From contig JAGKWW010000072.1 of assembly GCA_021151665.1 (NCBI GenBank), forward strand, positions 1-10,911: DNA of 10,911 nucleotides. Reading direction: 5' to 3'. This DNA comes from Flavobacteriaceae bacterium. GTDB taxonomy: Bacteria; Bacteroidota; Bacteroidia; Flavobacteriales; Flavobacteriaceae. The notes beneath the pieces are model-generated. The model did not search any database, had not been told where the DNA came from, and was given only the letters and a program-made list of their open reading frames with translations. The translations under genes and the position numbers were made by a program. Positions 1 through 6,776 of the stretch are shown piece after piece (position 1 is the stretch's first letter; each line of letters opens with the position of its first letter).

Positions 1-872
1 GGGCCTTTGAACCGGGTACTCAGGTAAAACTTCTGGTTTTTGCCGAATTCATTGTAGAAAAGATTAAGCTCGTTGCTTGCAACTGATGTTTTATCTACCG
101 TAAAGTCAAACTTTACTTTATTTACAAAGTCCTTAAAATCTTCACGTGTGTAAGTAAGCTTCACCGCGCCCTGCAAGGCAGACTCTTTGGTAACCAGTTT
201 CAGGTTATCAAGTATAATATTCGTTTTGGTATAACTAAATTTTGCAGCAAGGTTTTCAACAAAAAGCCCCCGGTGATCAAGCAGCGACAATCGAAGAATA
301 TCAGCATACACGTCACTTGCCTTTATGTAGAATTTATTAAGTTCTCCGTTTAGTTTTTTAAAGTCAAGCACTCTCGGTGAAATCGCATTCCCGTTGGTAA
401 GCCTGAAGTGTCCGTTTTCTACCGTGAGCTTGGTTGCCTTGAGGCGGAATTTTCCGCTGCCCGGCTTGCCGTTATCAAAAGCCTTTACAAAAACATCAAG
501 GTTAGAATGCTTCTCCCCTTTGTAGGTTTTCAGGTGAAAGTTAAGCGCATCCGCCTTTAAGGTACCAAACTGGAGGTTGCTCGCTGCTACCTTTTTAAAG
601 CTGAGAATATTGGTCTGGAGCCGGTTAGCCGAAATCAGCGTATCATTATGATGATCCATGATCAACACTCCCTTCAGCTTTACGCTACCGAATATGGATA
701 TAGCGATTTTATCTACCGAAATGTGTGTACCGAATTCTTTATTCAGCTTATCGGTAGCATAATGGGCAATACCGGTTTGTACAAAAGGGAGGGATAGTGC
801 TATGCCCAGCAGCAGCAAAAAAAGGAGTAATCCTAAAAGGGTGCGGATTAGTATTTTTTTAAATTTCTTGAT
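1..872 (-). CDS. tamB: TamB-like translocation/assembly protein, N-terminal part (3' end beyond window)
   Basis: TamB-family (DUF490/AsmA-like) proteins are anchored in the inner membrane and span the periplasm as a long beta-groove that carries lipids or helps outer-membrane protein assembly. The minus frame is open from about 911 to the left edge. It reads a basic segment (IKKFKKILIRTLLG), one long hydrophobic helix (LLLFLLLLGIALSLPFV), then VQTGIAHYATDKLNKEFGT and later LKTYKGEKHSNLDVFV, the pattern of flavobacterial TamB N-termini. About 290 residues are visible; the full family protein is well over 1000. Location divergent from tsaD also fits flavobacterial gene order as I recall it. The start is a problem: a stop lies at 912-914, and no ATG or GTG follows until well inside the periplasmic part. 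The only TTG (816-818) would cut the membrane helix. I placed the start at ATC (870-872), where alignment to remembered homologues expects Met; this is inference. Family call is firm, exact start is not. Confidence 0.85.
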   Translation of the reverse strand, partial: MKKFKKILIRTLLGLLLFLLLLGIALSLPFVQTGIAHYATDKLNKEFGTHISVDKIAISIFGSVKLKGVLIMDHHNDTLISANRLQTNILSFKKVAASNLQFGTLKADALNFHLKTYKGEKHSNLDVFVKAFDNGKPGSGKFRLKATKLTVENGHFRLTNGNAISPRVLDFKKLNGELNKFYIKASDVYADILRLSLLDHRGLFVENLAAKFSYTKTNIILDNLKLVTKESALQGAVKLTYTREDFKDFVNKVKFDFTVDKTSVASNELNLFYNEFGKNQKFYLSTRFKG

Positions 873-924
873 ACTACTAAATGTTTTAAATTTGTGCGCC
901 GGCGTATAGTACTAATATAACAAA

Positions 925-932
925 CAAAAGTA
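925..932 (-). promoter_or_regulatory. Candidate tamB promoter, -7 element TACTTTTG
   Basis: Read on the minus strand this is TACTTTTG, a perfect match to the Bacteroidota sigma-ABfr -7 consensus TAnnTTTG, directed at the TamB gene. No TTG -33 element is found at the usual 17-23 bp spacing. Transcription would start near 915-920, which leaves only the ATG-less leader before the TamB frame. Confidence 0.4.
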
Positions 933-954
933 GGAATTTTTACTGGTTGTTAAA

Positions 955-977
955 TTGCTTTAAGCCTTTTTTATAAT
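955..977 (+). promoter_or_regulatory. Weak candidate tsaD promoter
   Basis: In the short divergent gap, TTG at 955-957 is followed by TATAAT at 972-977, ending 20 nt before the tsaD ATG. The match is to a generic TATAAT box rather than to TAnnTTTG, and the spacing (14 bp) is short, so this is only a plausible position for the promoter that tsaD-rsmE must have in this gap. Confidence 0.25.
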
Positions 978-997
978 TCAAAATCCGTGCCTTAAAT

Positions 998-2020
998 ATG
1001 CCCGAAAAGCCTGTATATATCTTAGCTATCGAAAGTTCCTGCGATGATACCGCGGCAGCCGTTTTGCAGAACGGAAAAGTGCTTTCTAATGTTGTGGCAA
1101 GGCAGCACGTGCATGAAGAGTATGGCGGTGTTGTGCCCGAGCTTGCCTCGCGCGCCCATCAGCAAAACATTGTGCCTGTAGTAGACGTTGCGCTAAAGAA
1201 GGCCGGCGTAGAAAAAACCCAGCTTAGCGCAGTAGCTTTTACCCAGGGGCCGGGTCTTATGGGTTCGCTGCTCGTAGGGAGCTCTTTTGCAAAATCGGCA
1301 GCGATGGCGCTCAATGTTCCGCTTGTTGCGGTAAACCACATGCAGGGACACATACTCGCACACTTTATAGATGAACAAGGATATGACAAGCCGGAATTCC
1401 CTTTCCTGGCCATGACCATTAGCGGGGGGCATACCCAGATCGTGAAGGTGAACAGCTATTTTGATATGGAGGTCATCGGCGAAACAACAGATGACGCAGT
1501 AGGTGAAGCCTTTGATAAAAGCGCAAAGATACTCGGCCTGCCCTATCCCGGCGGCCCACTCATCGATAAATATGCCGCAGAAGGCAACCCGCAAGCTTTC
1601 CCGTTTACTAAGCCTGTAGTTCCCGGACTTGACTTCAGTTTCAGCGGACTCAAAACGCAGATCCTATACTTCGTGCAAAAGCGCATGGCGGAAGATCCGT
1701 CATTCATCGAAAATAATATAAAAGATGTTTGTGCCTCTGTTCAACATACCATCATCAACATCCTGATGGACAAGCTTAAGCTGGCCGTGAAAGAAACCGG
1801 AATTACCCAGGTGGCGATTGGCGGAGGGGTATCTGCAAACAGCGGCATCCGGAACACGCTGAAGGCCGCTGAACAAAAATATGGGTGGAAAACCTTTATC
1901 CCGAAATTTGAATACACGACAGATAACGCCGCGATGATAGGCATTGTAGGCTATCACAAATACCTCGAGCAGCAATTTGACGATTCATCGGTAACCTCTA
2001 AAGCCCGCTTCGCAATCTGA
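998..2020 (+). CDS. tsaD: tRNA N6-adenosine threonylcarbamoyltransferase TsaD
   Basis: TsaD transfers the threonylcarbamoyl group from threonylcarbamoyl-AMP to A37 of ANN-decoding tRNAs (t6A), working with TsaB and TsaE in the cytoplasm. The 340-residue length is normal for bacterial TsaD. The ASKHA/Kae1 fold signatures are present: ESSCDDT at 12-18, the metal-ligand motif HMQGH at 114-118 (His114 and His118), SGGHT at 142-146, GEAFDKSAKILGL at 169-181, GGGVSAN at 275-281, and TTDNAAMIG at 307-315 with Asp309 as the third metal ligand. All expected catalytic and metal residues are intact. The ATG at 998 is the first start after an in-frame stop-rich leader and gives the standard N-terminus. 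The gene is divergent from tamB and its TGA overlaps the ATG of rsmE by one base, so the two are probably translated from one message. Confidence 0.98.
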   Translation: MPEKPVYILAIESSCDDTAAAVLQNGKVLSNVVARQHVHEEYGGVVPELASRAHQQNIVPVVDVALKKAGVEKTQLSAVAFTQGPGLMGSLLVGSSFAKSAAMALNVPLVAVNHMQGHILAHFIDEQGYDKPEFPFLAMTISGGHTQIVKVNSYFDMEVIGETTDDAVGEAFDKSAKILGLPYPGGPLIDKYAAEGNPQAFPFTKPVVPGLDFSFSGLKTQILYFVQKRMAEDPSFIENNIKDVCASVQHTIINILMDKLKLAVKETGITQVAIGGGVSANSGIRNTLKAAEQKYGWKTFIPKFEYTTDNAAMIGIVGYHKYLEQQFDDSSVTSKARFAI

Positions 2021-2724
2021 TGCAGTTATTCTATACCCCCGATATCAGTACCGGCGCCCAAAGCTTCATTTTCGATAAGGAAGAAAGCCGTCACATCGTT
2101 AAAGTTTTGCGTAAAAAGGAAGGGGATACGATACAGATAACTAACGGTAAAGGATTTCTGTTTACATCTGAAATTATCTTTGCCGGCGAAAAGAAATGTG
2201 AGGTAAAGGTCATCTCTGAGAACGGGCAGCCCGCCCTGCCCTACCGCCTGCACCTTGCGGTAGCGCCCACCAAGATGAACGACCGCTACGAATGGTTTCT
2301 GGAAAAGGCCACCGAGATCGGCATCACCGAAATTACCCCCCTTATCTGCGAACACAGCGAGCGTACGGTTTTTAAAGCCGACCGGTTTGAAAAGATCCTG
2401 CAAAGCGCTATGAAGCAGTCGTTGCAGTATCACTTGCCGATGCTGAACGAGCCAGTGCCTTTTTCTACCTTCGTAAACAAAAAGCGCAACGGGCAGCTTT
2501 TTATTGCGCACTGTGAGGAAACGGACAAAAAGCTCCTGAAAACTGAACTTAGACCTCAACAGGAAGTTACGATTCTCATTGGCCCCGAAGGCGATTTCTC
2601 TCCCAAAGAAATAGAACTGGCACTAAGTAAAAATTACATTCCCGTTTCGCTTGGCAATACCCGCCTGCGTACCGAAACGGCTGCGGTAGTGGCAGCACAT
2701 AGCGTGGCGTTTGTGAATGAGTAA
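2020..2724 (+). CDS. rsmE: 16S rRNA (uracil(1498)-N(3))-methyltransferase RsmE
   Basis: RsmE methylates N3 of U1498 in 16S rRNA of the small subunit, using S-adenosylmethionine. The protein is 234 residues, typical for the family. An N-terminal PUA-like region (about 1-70, with SRHIVKVLRKKEGD at 23-36) precedes a SPOUT methyltransferase domain. The latter shows EKATEIGITEI at 95-105, SAMKQSLQYHLP at 129-140, and the trefoil-knot SAM-binding motifs LIGPEGDFS at 186-194 and LGNTRLRTETAA at 211-222. The ATG shares its A with the tsaD stop (TGATG), which fixes the start and suggests translational coupling. No intrinsic terminator is visible in the 50 bases before the convergent ankyrin gene. Confidence 0.97.
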   Translation: MQLFYTPDISTGAQSFIFDKEESRHIVKVLRKKEGDTIQITNGKGFLFTSEIIFAGEKKCEVKVISENGQPALPYRLHLAVAPTKMNDRYEWFLEKATEIGITEITPLICEHSERTVFKADRFEKILQSAMKQSLQYHLPMLNEPVPFSTFVNKKRNGQLFIAHCEETDKKLLKTELRPQQEVTILIGPEGDFSPKEIELALSKNYIPVSLGNTRLRTETAAVVAAHSVAFVNE

Positions 2725-2774
2725 ACACCTAAAATCTAAGATTTAAATCAAATCAGATACCAGGACAGGATAAT

Positions 2775-3365
2775 TTAATACATGATATAGAATAACTTCC
2801 TGACAATATCATGATGGTTTTCATTTACTGCCAATGCAAGCGGCAGGTTTCCTTTCTTTGTTTTTTTATCCAAAAGGGAACCGTGTGTAATTAATGTATC
2901 TACCATTTCAGCCTTTCCAAAATAACAAGCCATGTGAATAGGAAGATTATCTTGATGATCACCAATATTAACATCCGCACCCAAAGCTATAAGAAGCTTA
3001 AATATCCGGGGTTTATCTAACAAGATGGATAGCAGCAATGGAGTCGTTCCATCATTTGAGCGGTGGCTGATATCGACACTTTCTCTTTTAAGTACATCAT
3101 CAAGGCGATCTTCACATCCGGAATATACAATGCTGTGAGCTATATTTTCTCCCTCATCATTGATTGTTGTAAGTGAAGCTCCTTCATCAATAAAAAACCT
3201 GAATAGATTGTGGCTATTATCGCTTATCGAATAGTTGAGCAAGCTGTCATTATTATGCCCAGCGAGCTTATAGTCAATATCATATTCACCACGATAAGTA
3301 CGCAGAAAACTGATGTTTCCATCATCGATAGCATCTGTGAGCAACTGATCAAAATTTGAATTCAT
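2775..3365 (-). CDS. Ankyrin-repeat protein
   Basis: This 196-residue protein is built almost wholly of ankyrin repeats, helix-loop-helix units that normally bind other proteins. Repeats run roughly 38-70, 71-104, 105-137 (DGTTPLLLSILLDKPRIFKL then LGADVNIGD), 138-170 (NLPIHMACYFGKAEMVDTL) and 171-196 (KGNLPLALAVNENHHDIVRK), with a degenerate N-terminal unit at about 5-37. No signal peptide, lipobox or membrane helix is seen, so a cytoplasmic location is likely. The partner and function are unknown. The final unit stops early, as a capping repeat would. Composition is visibly more A+T-rich than its neighbours (a sampled line near 3200 is about 35% G+C, against about 57% for a sampled line of tsaD), which suggests a later arrival. 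It is transcribed convergent to rsmE and has no obvious operon partner. Confidence 0.85.
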   Translation of the reverse strand: MNSNFDQLLTDAIDDGNISFLRTYRGEYDIDYKLAGHNNDSLLNYSISDNSHNLFRFFIDEGASLTTINDEGENIAHSIVYSGCEDRLDDVLKRESVDISHRSNDGTTPLLLSILLDKPRIFKLLIALGADVNIGDHQDNLPIHMACYFGKAEMVDTLITHGSLLDKKTKKGNLPLALAVNENHHDIVRKLFYIMY

Positions 3366-3376
3366 TTACCAATTTC

Positions 3377-3408
3377 TAAATGTAGTACTCTCGATGTAAG
3401 TAAAACAA
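3377..3408 (-). promoter_or_regulatory. Candidate promoter of the ankyrin gene
   Basis: On the minus strand TTG (3406-3408), a 21-bp spacer and TACATTTA (3377-3384) resemble the Bacteroidota TTG/TAnnTTTG promoter with one mismatch in the -7 element. The end of the -7 element lies 11 nt upstream of the ATG, so the leader would be very short. Its -33 part overlaps the terminator of the upstream permease gene. Confidence 0.35.
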
Positions 3409-3431
3409 AACCCGGCACATGGTCCGGGTTT
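3401..3431 (-). terminator. Intrinsic terminator of the nucleoside permease transcript
   Basis: A perfect 8-bp stem AAACCCGG/CCGGGTTT (arms 3408-3415 and 3424-3431) with an 8-nt loop is followed on the minus strand by a U-rich tail (TTTTGTTTTA). It begins 9 bases past the permease stop codon, the position expected for the end of the porQ-cmk-permease block. Confidence 0.85.
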
Positions 3432-3439
3432 ATATATTT

Positions 3440-4813
3440 TTAATGTGCGATATTCTCTACTACTTTAGGATCATGTTTGTGCTTAAACATGATAGCAAAA
3501 GCAATGGCAATTACCAATGCATAGGCGGCAAACGTCAGCCAGATATTATGCCAGTCCTTCATCATAACCGGGTGGCTGAACATTCCATTGGCGGCAACCT
3601 CCACGCCCTGCTTTTTGATGAACTCACCCATTAAAGGGTTGTTCGGTTCGGTTTGAAGAAAGCCGGCAAGCTCCGTTGTATTGGTATAAGAGTTAGTGAA
3701 ATATTTATCGATAAGCCACCCCGAAGTAAAGCTCCCGAACACAGCACCAAAGCCGTTTGTCATCATCATGAACAAGCCCTGAGCCGATGAGCGGATGCGT
3801 GAGTTGGTGGTTGTTTCAACAAATAATGATCCGGAGATATTAAAAAAGTCAAATGCCATTCCGTACACCACACAGGAAAGGATGATCATCCACAAGCCGG
3901 TAACCGGATCACCGAAGGCGAACAGCCCGAAGCGAAGGACCCATGCCAGCATACTGATAAGCATTACCTGCTTAATGCCAAAGCGTTTCAGGAAGAACGG
4001 TATGGCAAGGATAAACAGCGTTTCCGATATCTGGGAAATCGACATAATAATCGTTGAACGCTTTACTACAAAGGAGTCGGCATATTTAGGGAAGTTCTCA
4101 AATTCACTCAGGAAGACGTCACCGTAAGCATTGGTAAGCTGTAGCGCGCCACCCAGGAACATGGAGAAAACAAGGAACAAAGCCATCTTGTAATCTCCGA
4201 ATAATTTGAAAGCGTTAAGCCCCAGTGTTTTGTTCAGGGATGCCTCATCATTAGCGCGCTGCGGTTCACATTTGGGTAATGTAAAGGCATAAACTCCAAG
4301 GGCAACCGCTACTATACCGGCAATATAGAATTGATTTTCAGACGCTTTGTTGTCGGTCAGGTTAGTGATCCACATGGCTACAATAAAGCCTATAGTTCCC
4401 CACACCCGTATTGGAGGGAAATCTTTAATTACGTCAAGCCCATTATTTTTTAAAGCGTTGTAGGATATGGAATTGCTGAGCGATATCGTTGGCATATAAA
4501 AGCACATCGCCGCCAGCATCACATAGATAAATGTGGTGGGTTCTGTAACCTGCGGAAGGTAGAACAATACGCCGGCATACAGGATATGGAGTATTCCGTA
4601 CAGCCGCTCGGCATTGATCCATTTATCAGCCATAATACCGGTAAGGGTAGGCATAAAAATAGAGGCAATACCCATGGTGCCAAAAACAAGGCCGAACTGC
4701 GTGCCGTCCCAGTGCTTTGTGCCAAACCAGTAATTTGCAATTGTGATAAGCCATGCTCCCCACACAAAGAACTGGAGGAAACTCATTAGAACCAGGCGGA
4801 TCTTGATACCCAT
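3440..4813 (-). CDS. Nucleoside:H+ symporter, NupG/XapB-type MFS permease
   Basis: This 457-residue inner-membrane protein resembles the nucleoside:H+ symporter (NHS) branch of the major facilitator superfamily, which imports nucleosides using the proton gradient. Seen directly: an N-terminus of family type (RLVLMSFLQFFVWGAWLITI, 6-25), GIMADKWINAERLYGILHIL at 59-78, RVWGTIGFIVAMW at 136-148, the segment YGMAFDFFNISGSLFVE at 317-333, SAQGLFMMMTNGFG at 343-356, and hydrophobic stretches consistent with 12 membrane helices. A longer polar loop at about 371-425 before the last helix is typical of the family. The ATG is preceded by AGGA. The gene follows cmk in the same direction after 83 bases, with no terminator seen between them. 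With CMP kinase just upstream, a role in pyrimidine or general nucleoside salvage is reasonable; substrate specificity cannot be read from sequence. Confidence 0.85.
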   Translation of the reverse strand: MGIKIRLVLMSFLQFFVWGAWLITIANYWFGTKHWDGTQFGLVFGTMGIASIFMPTLTGIMADKWINAERLYGILHILYAGVLFYLPQVTEPTTFIYVMLAAMCFYMPTISLSNSISYNALKNNGLDVIKDFPPIRVWGTIGFIVAMWITNLTDNKASENQFYIAGIVAVALGVYAFTLPKCEPQRANDEASLNKTLGLNAFKLFGDYKMALFLVFSMFLGGALQLTNAYGDVFLSEFENFPKYADSFVVKRSTIIMSISQISETLFILAIPFFLKRFGIKQVMLISMLAWVLRFGLFAFGDPVTGLWMIILSCVVYGMAFDFFNISGSLFVETTTNSRIRSSAQGLFMMMTNGFGAVFGSFTSGWLIDKYFTNSYTNTTELAGFLQTEPNNPLMGEFIKKQGVEVAANGMFSHPVMMKDWHNIWLTFAAYALVIAIAFAIMFKHKHDPKVVENIAH

Positions 4814-4853
4814 ATATCCTAAAATCTTTAGATTAACATTTTATTAACGGTGG

Positions 4854-4883
4854 TAAAACTATTAATAAAAAAAGGATATTCAA
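4854..4883 (-). promoter_or_regulatory. Weak candidate internal promoter before the nucleoside permease
   Basis: In the gap between cmk and the permease, the minus strand has TTG (4881-4883), a 19-bp spacer and TAGTTTTA (4854-4861), one base off the TAnnTTTG consensus, ending 40 nt before the ATG. The permease may therefore have its own promoter in addition to read-through from porQ-cmk. Confidence 0.3.
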
Positions 4884-4896
4884 AACAACTACATCG

Positions 4897-5589
4897 TTAA
4901 AGTTGCGCCGCCTTCAGCGCCAGATCAAGCACTTTGTCAAATTGTTCCTGTATGGTAAGGTGGGAGTTATCTATTTCGATGGCATCATCGGCTTTTACCA
5001 GCGGAGAATCGGCGCGGGTGGTGTCTATCGCATCGCGTTCTACCACGTTTTTATAAACTTCGTCGTAAGTTACATTCTGCCCTTTCTCTTTAAGCTCGTC
5101 AAAACGCCGCTGCGCACGGGTTTCGGGGCTGGCGCTCATAAAAAGTTTCAGTTCCGCATCCGGGAATACCACAGTGCCAATGTCACGGCCATCCATTACT
5201 ACGCCTTTGTGCAGGCCCATCTGCTGCTGCTGGGCAACAAGCATGGCGCGCACCTGTGATACTTCAGCTACGCGGCTCACCAGGTTGCTTACCTCCAGCG
5301 TACGTATTTGCTTTTCAACATTTTCCCCGTTAAGGTACATTTCGGCAAAGCCAAGTTCAGGATTGAATACAAACTTCAGCGATACATCAGGAAGTGCGGC
5401 AACCAAAGCTTCTTTATCGAAATGCGTTGCCGAGATAAGACCTTTCTGCATGGCAAAATAGGTCACGGCGCGGTACATGGCTCCGGTATCTACATAGGCA
5501 TAGCCCAGGTGGCGGGCAAGCTGCTTGGCAAGGGTGCTTTTTCCTGTTGACGAAAAACCGTCTATCGCGATGGTAATTTTTGTATTCAC
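4897..5589 (-). CDS. cmk: Cytidylate kinase, (d)CMP kinase
   Basis: Cmk phosphorylates CMP and dCMP with ATP, feeding CTP/dCTP synthesis in the cytoplasm. The protein is 230 residues, normal for the family. Visible signatures are the P-loop GFSSTGKST (11-19), the substrate-binding YVDTGAMYRAVT (32-43), MDGRDIGTVVFPDAELKLF (132-150), the arginine-rich lid region around RAQRR (158-162), and ERDAIDTTRADSPL (184-197). The start codon is GTG at 5587-5589, directly adjoining the TAA stop of porQ (5590-5592); no ATG offers a better start and the N-terminus MNTKITIAIDG is what the family shows. The zero spacing points to co-transcription and translational coupling with porQ, a neighbour pair I know from other flavobacteria. 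Confidence 0.97.
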   Translation of the reverse strand: MNTKITIAIDGFSSTGKSTLAKQLARHLGYAYVDTGAMYRAVTYFAMQKGLISATHFDKEALVAALPDVSLKFVFNPELGFAEMYLNGENVEKQIRTLEVSNLVSRVAEVSQVRAMLVAQQQQMGLHKGVVMDGRDIGTVVFPDAELKLFMSASPETRAQRRFDELKEKGQNVTYDEVYKNVVERDAIDTTRADSPLVKADDAIEIDNSHLTIQEQFDKVLDLALKAAQL

Positions 5590-6609
5590 TTATTGAAGAT
5601 TTATCATTAGGCCAAAAAGGCTGGTGCTGGCTGCCAGTGTATAACGTGAGTAGGAATAGTCAAAACGGAGCTTATTGAAACGTATGCTCATACCCGCCGA
5701 TATACCCGCAAAGGTACGCTTATCCTGAATACTGAGTTCCTGTCCGCGCCGGAAATTGTACCCTGCCCTGATGTTGAAGCTCTTGCCCGGAAATAATTCT
5801 GCACCTAATATAAGGTGGCGCAAGGCATTATTAAGGAAGGAAACTTTCTCTTCGGTAACATTGCCTTCCAGGTCCTGAGTAGCCCGGTTCGGGTTGGAGA
5901 AAGCAATATTCCACTGCTGCAGGTTCTCGAGCGTAATGTGCCAACGCACCGGGACATTTTCCACCTCCTGCGAAATACCTGCAATTACTTCAAGCGGAAG
6001 TGGTTCGTAAGTGCCGGCATAAGTAGTAAACTGCGTACCAATATTGCGTATGGCAAGGCCGATATTAATATCGTTGTCTTCGTCTATATATATAGCGCCC
6101 AGGTCAATTGCCCCGCCAAACGAATTGTAGCTTTCCAGCGTGGAAGAAATAAGTTTTCCATTGGCTCCAATGTGAATATCGGTATAGGGAATATTATAAG
6201 AATACCCGAAAGACAATGCAATCTCGCTTCCGCTGAAGTCGCCGGTTTTGTTGCCTGTTTCGTCGCGCCCTTCAAAAGTTCCGTAGTCCACATAATTGAC
6301 ACCCACGTGAAAGGTTTGCACATGCCGGTCATATGTGTAGGCGTAGGCGGCAGTGCCATAAGTCACCTCGCCATAATAGCTTCCGTAGTTGGCCGAAAGG
6401 TGGTTGTCCATCTCCGGATTGATGGTCGCGGGATTAAAAATGGCCTGGTTTACATCGTAATCATACAGGGTAACGATTTTCCCTCCCAGGGCCGCCTGGC
6501 GCGGAGAGGTAACAAGGTTTAGGAACTGGTAGGTGTACTTGCCCCCTATCTGGCCGTAACACACGGCGCCGAAAAACAGTAAAAGCAAATACAACCTTTT
6601 TGAAGACAT
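5590..6609 (-). CDS. porQ: Type IX secretion system protein PorQ
   Basis: PorQ is an outer-membrane beta-barrel-type protein related to PorV (FadL-like). In Porphyromonas it belongs, with PorU, PorV and PorZ, to the cell-surface attachment complex that processes type IX cargo. The sequence has a signal peptide (MSSKRLYLLLLFFGAVCYG, 1-19, probable cleavage before Gln20), the family segment TSPRQAALGGKIVTLYDYD (34-52) with NQAIFNPATI after it, and many alternating aromatic strands ending in FDYSYSRYTLAASTSLFGLM. Length from this start is 339 residues. The frame extends upstream to an ATG at 6672, but that would place 21 residues before the signal peptide and would put the likely promoter (6643-6672) inside the coding region, so I chose 6609. 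It is the first gene of a minus-strand block with cmk, whose GTG follows the porQ stop immediately. Confidence 0.93.
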   Translation of the reverse strand: MSSKRLYLLLLFFGAVCYGQIGGKYTYQFLNLVTSPRQAALGGKIVTLYDYDVNQAIFNPATINPEMDNHLSANYGSYYGEVTYGTAAYAYTYDRHVQTFHVGVNYVDYGTFEGRDETGNKTGDFSGSEIALSFGYSYNIPYTDIHIGANGKLISSTLESYNSFGGAIDLGAIYIDEDNDINIGLAIRNIGTQFTTYAGTYEPLPLEVIAGISQEVENVPVRWHITLENLQQWNIAFSNPNRATQDLEGNVTEEKVSFLNNALRHLILGAELFPGKSFNIRAGYNFRRGQELSIQDKRTFAGISAGMSIRFNKLRFDYSYSRYTLAASTSLFGLMINLQ

Positions 6610-6642
6610 CAGTAACGTTTTGTGATAGCTATAACGCAGGTG

Positions 6643-6672
6643 CGAAGATATTATTTTTAACGCGAAGTGCAA
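6643..6672 (-). promoter_or_regulatory. Promoter of porQ-cmk, TTG-N19-TATCTTCG
   Basis: On the minus strand TTG (6670-6672), a 19-bp spacer and TATCTTCG (6643-6650) match the Bacteroidota promoter TTG-N(17-23)-TAnnTTTG with one mismatch. The expected transcription start falls near 6636, giving a leader of roughly 25-30 nt before the porQ ATG at 6609. It is the best-spaced two-part promoter in the window. Confidence 0.55.
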
Positions 6673-6744
6673 CGTGTTAAATAAATGCCGCGGGGCTTAA
6701 TGTGTACTTAACCGCAAAGCATTTCAGTATTTCGAAAAAACCAT

Positions 6745-6752
6745 TAGCTTTG
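6745..6752 (+). promoter_or_regulatory. -7 element TAGCTTTG of the Atg22-like transporter gene
   Basis: TAGCTTTG is a perfect TAnnTTTG match ending 24 nt before the ATG at 6777. The sequence after it (TTTGGAAGCAA) is identical over 11 bases to that at the promoter of the second lipoprotein gene (8987-8997). No TTG -33 element is found at standard spacing. Confidence 0.5.
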
Positions 6753-6776
6753 GAAGCAACAACCAATAACCAGATT

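Noticed and set aside
2026..2559. 177-codon minus-strand ORF opposite rsmE
   Set aside because: Antisense shadow of rsmE with no domain or start signals of its own.
2732..2746. AAATCT-A-AGATTT inverted repeat after rsmE as a terminator
   Set aside because: The loop is too short, the arms are A+T only, and no T run follows.
2781..2813. CATGATA/TATCATG inverted repeat inside the end of the ankyrin gene
   Set aside because: Low G+C arms 19 bases apart, inside coding sequence and without a T tract; likely chance.
4814..4879. ATATCCT/AGGATAT and TTATTAA/TTAATAA inverted repeats between cmk and the permease
   Set aside because: Short arms in A+T-rich sequence with wide spacing; expected by chance, although they flank a candidate -7 element.
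5815..6522. 235-codon plus-strand ORF opposite porQ
   Set aside because: Antisense shadow of porQ, whose signal peptide and family motifs are clear; the antisense product shows no recognisable domain.
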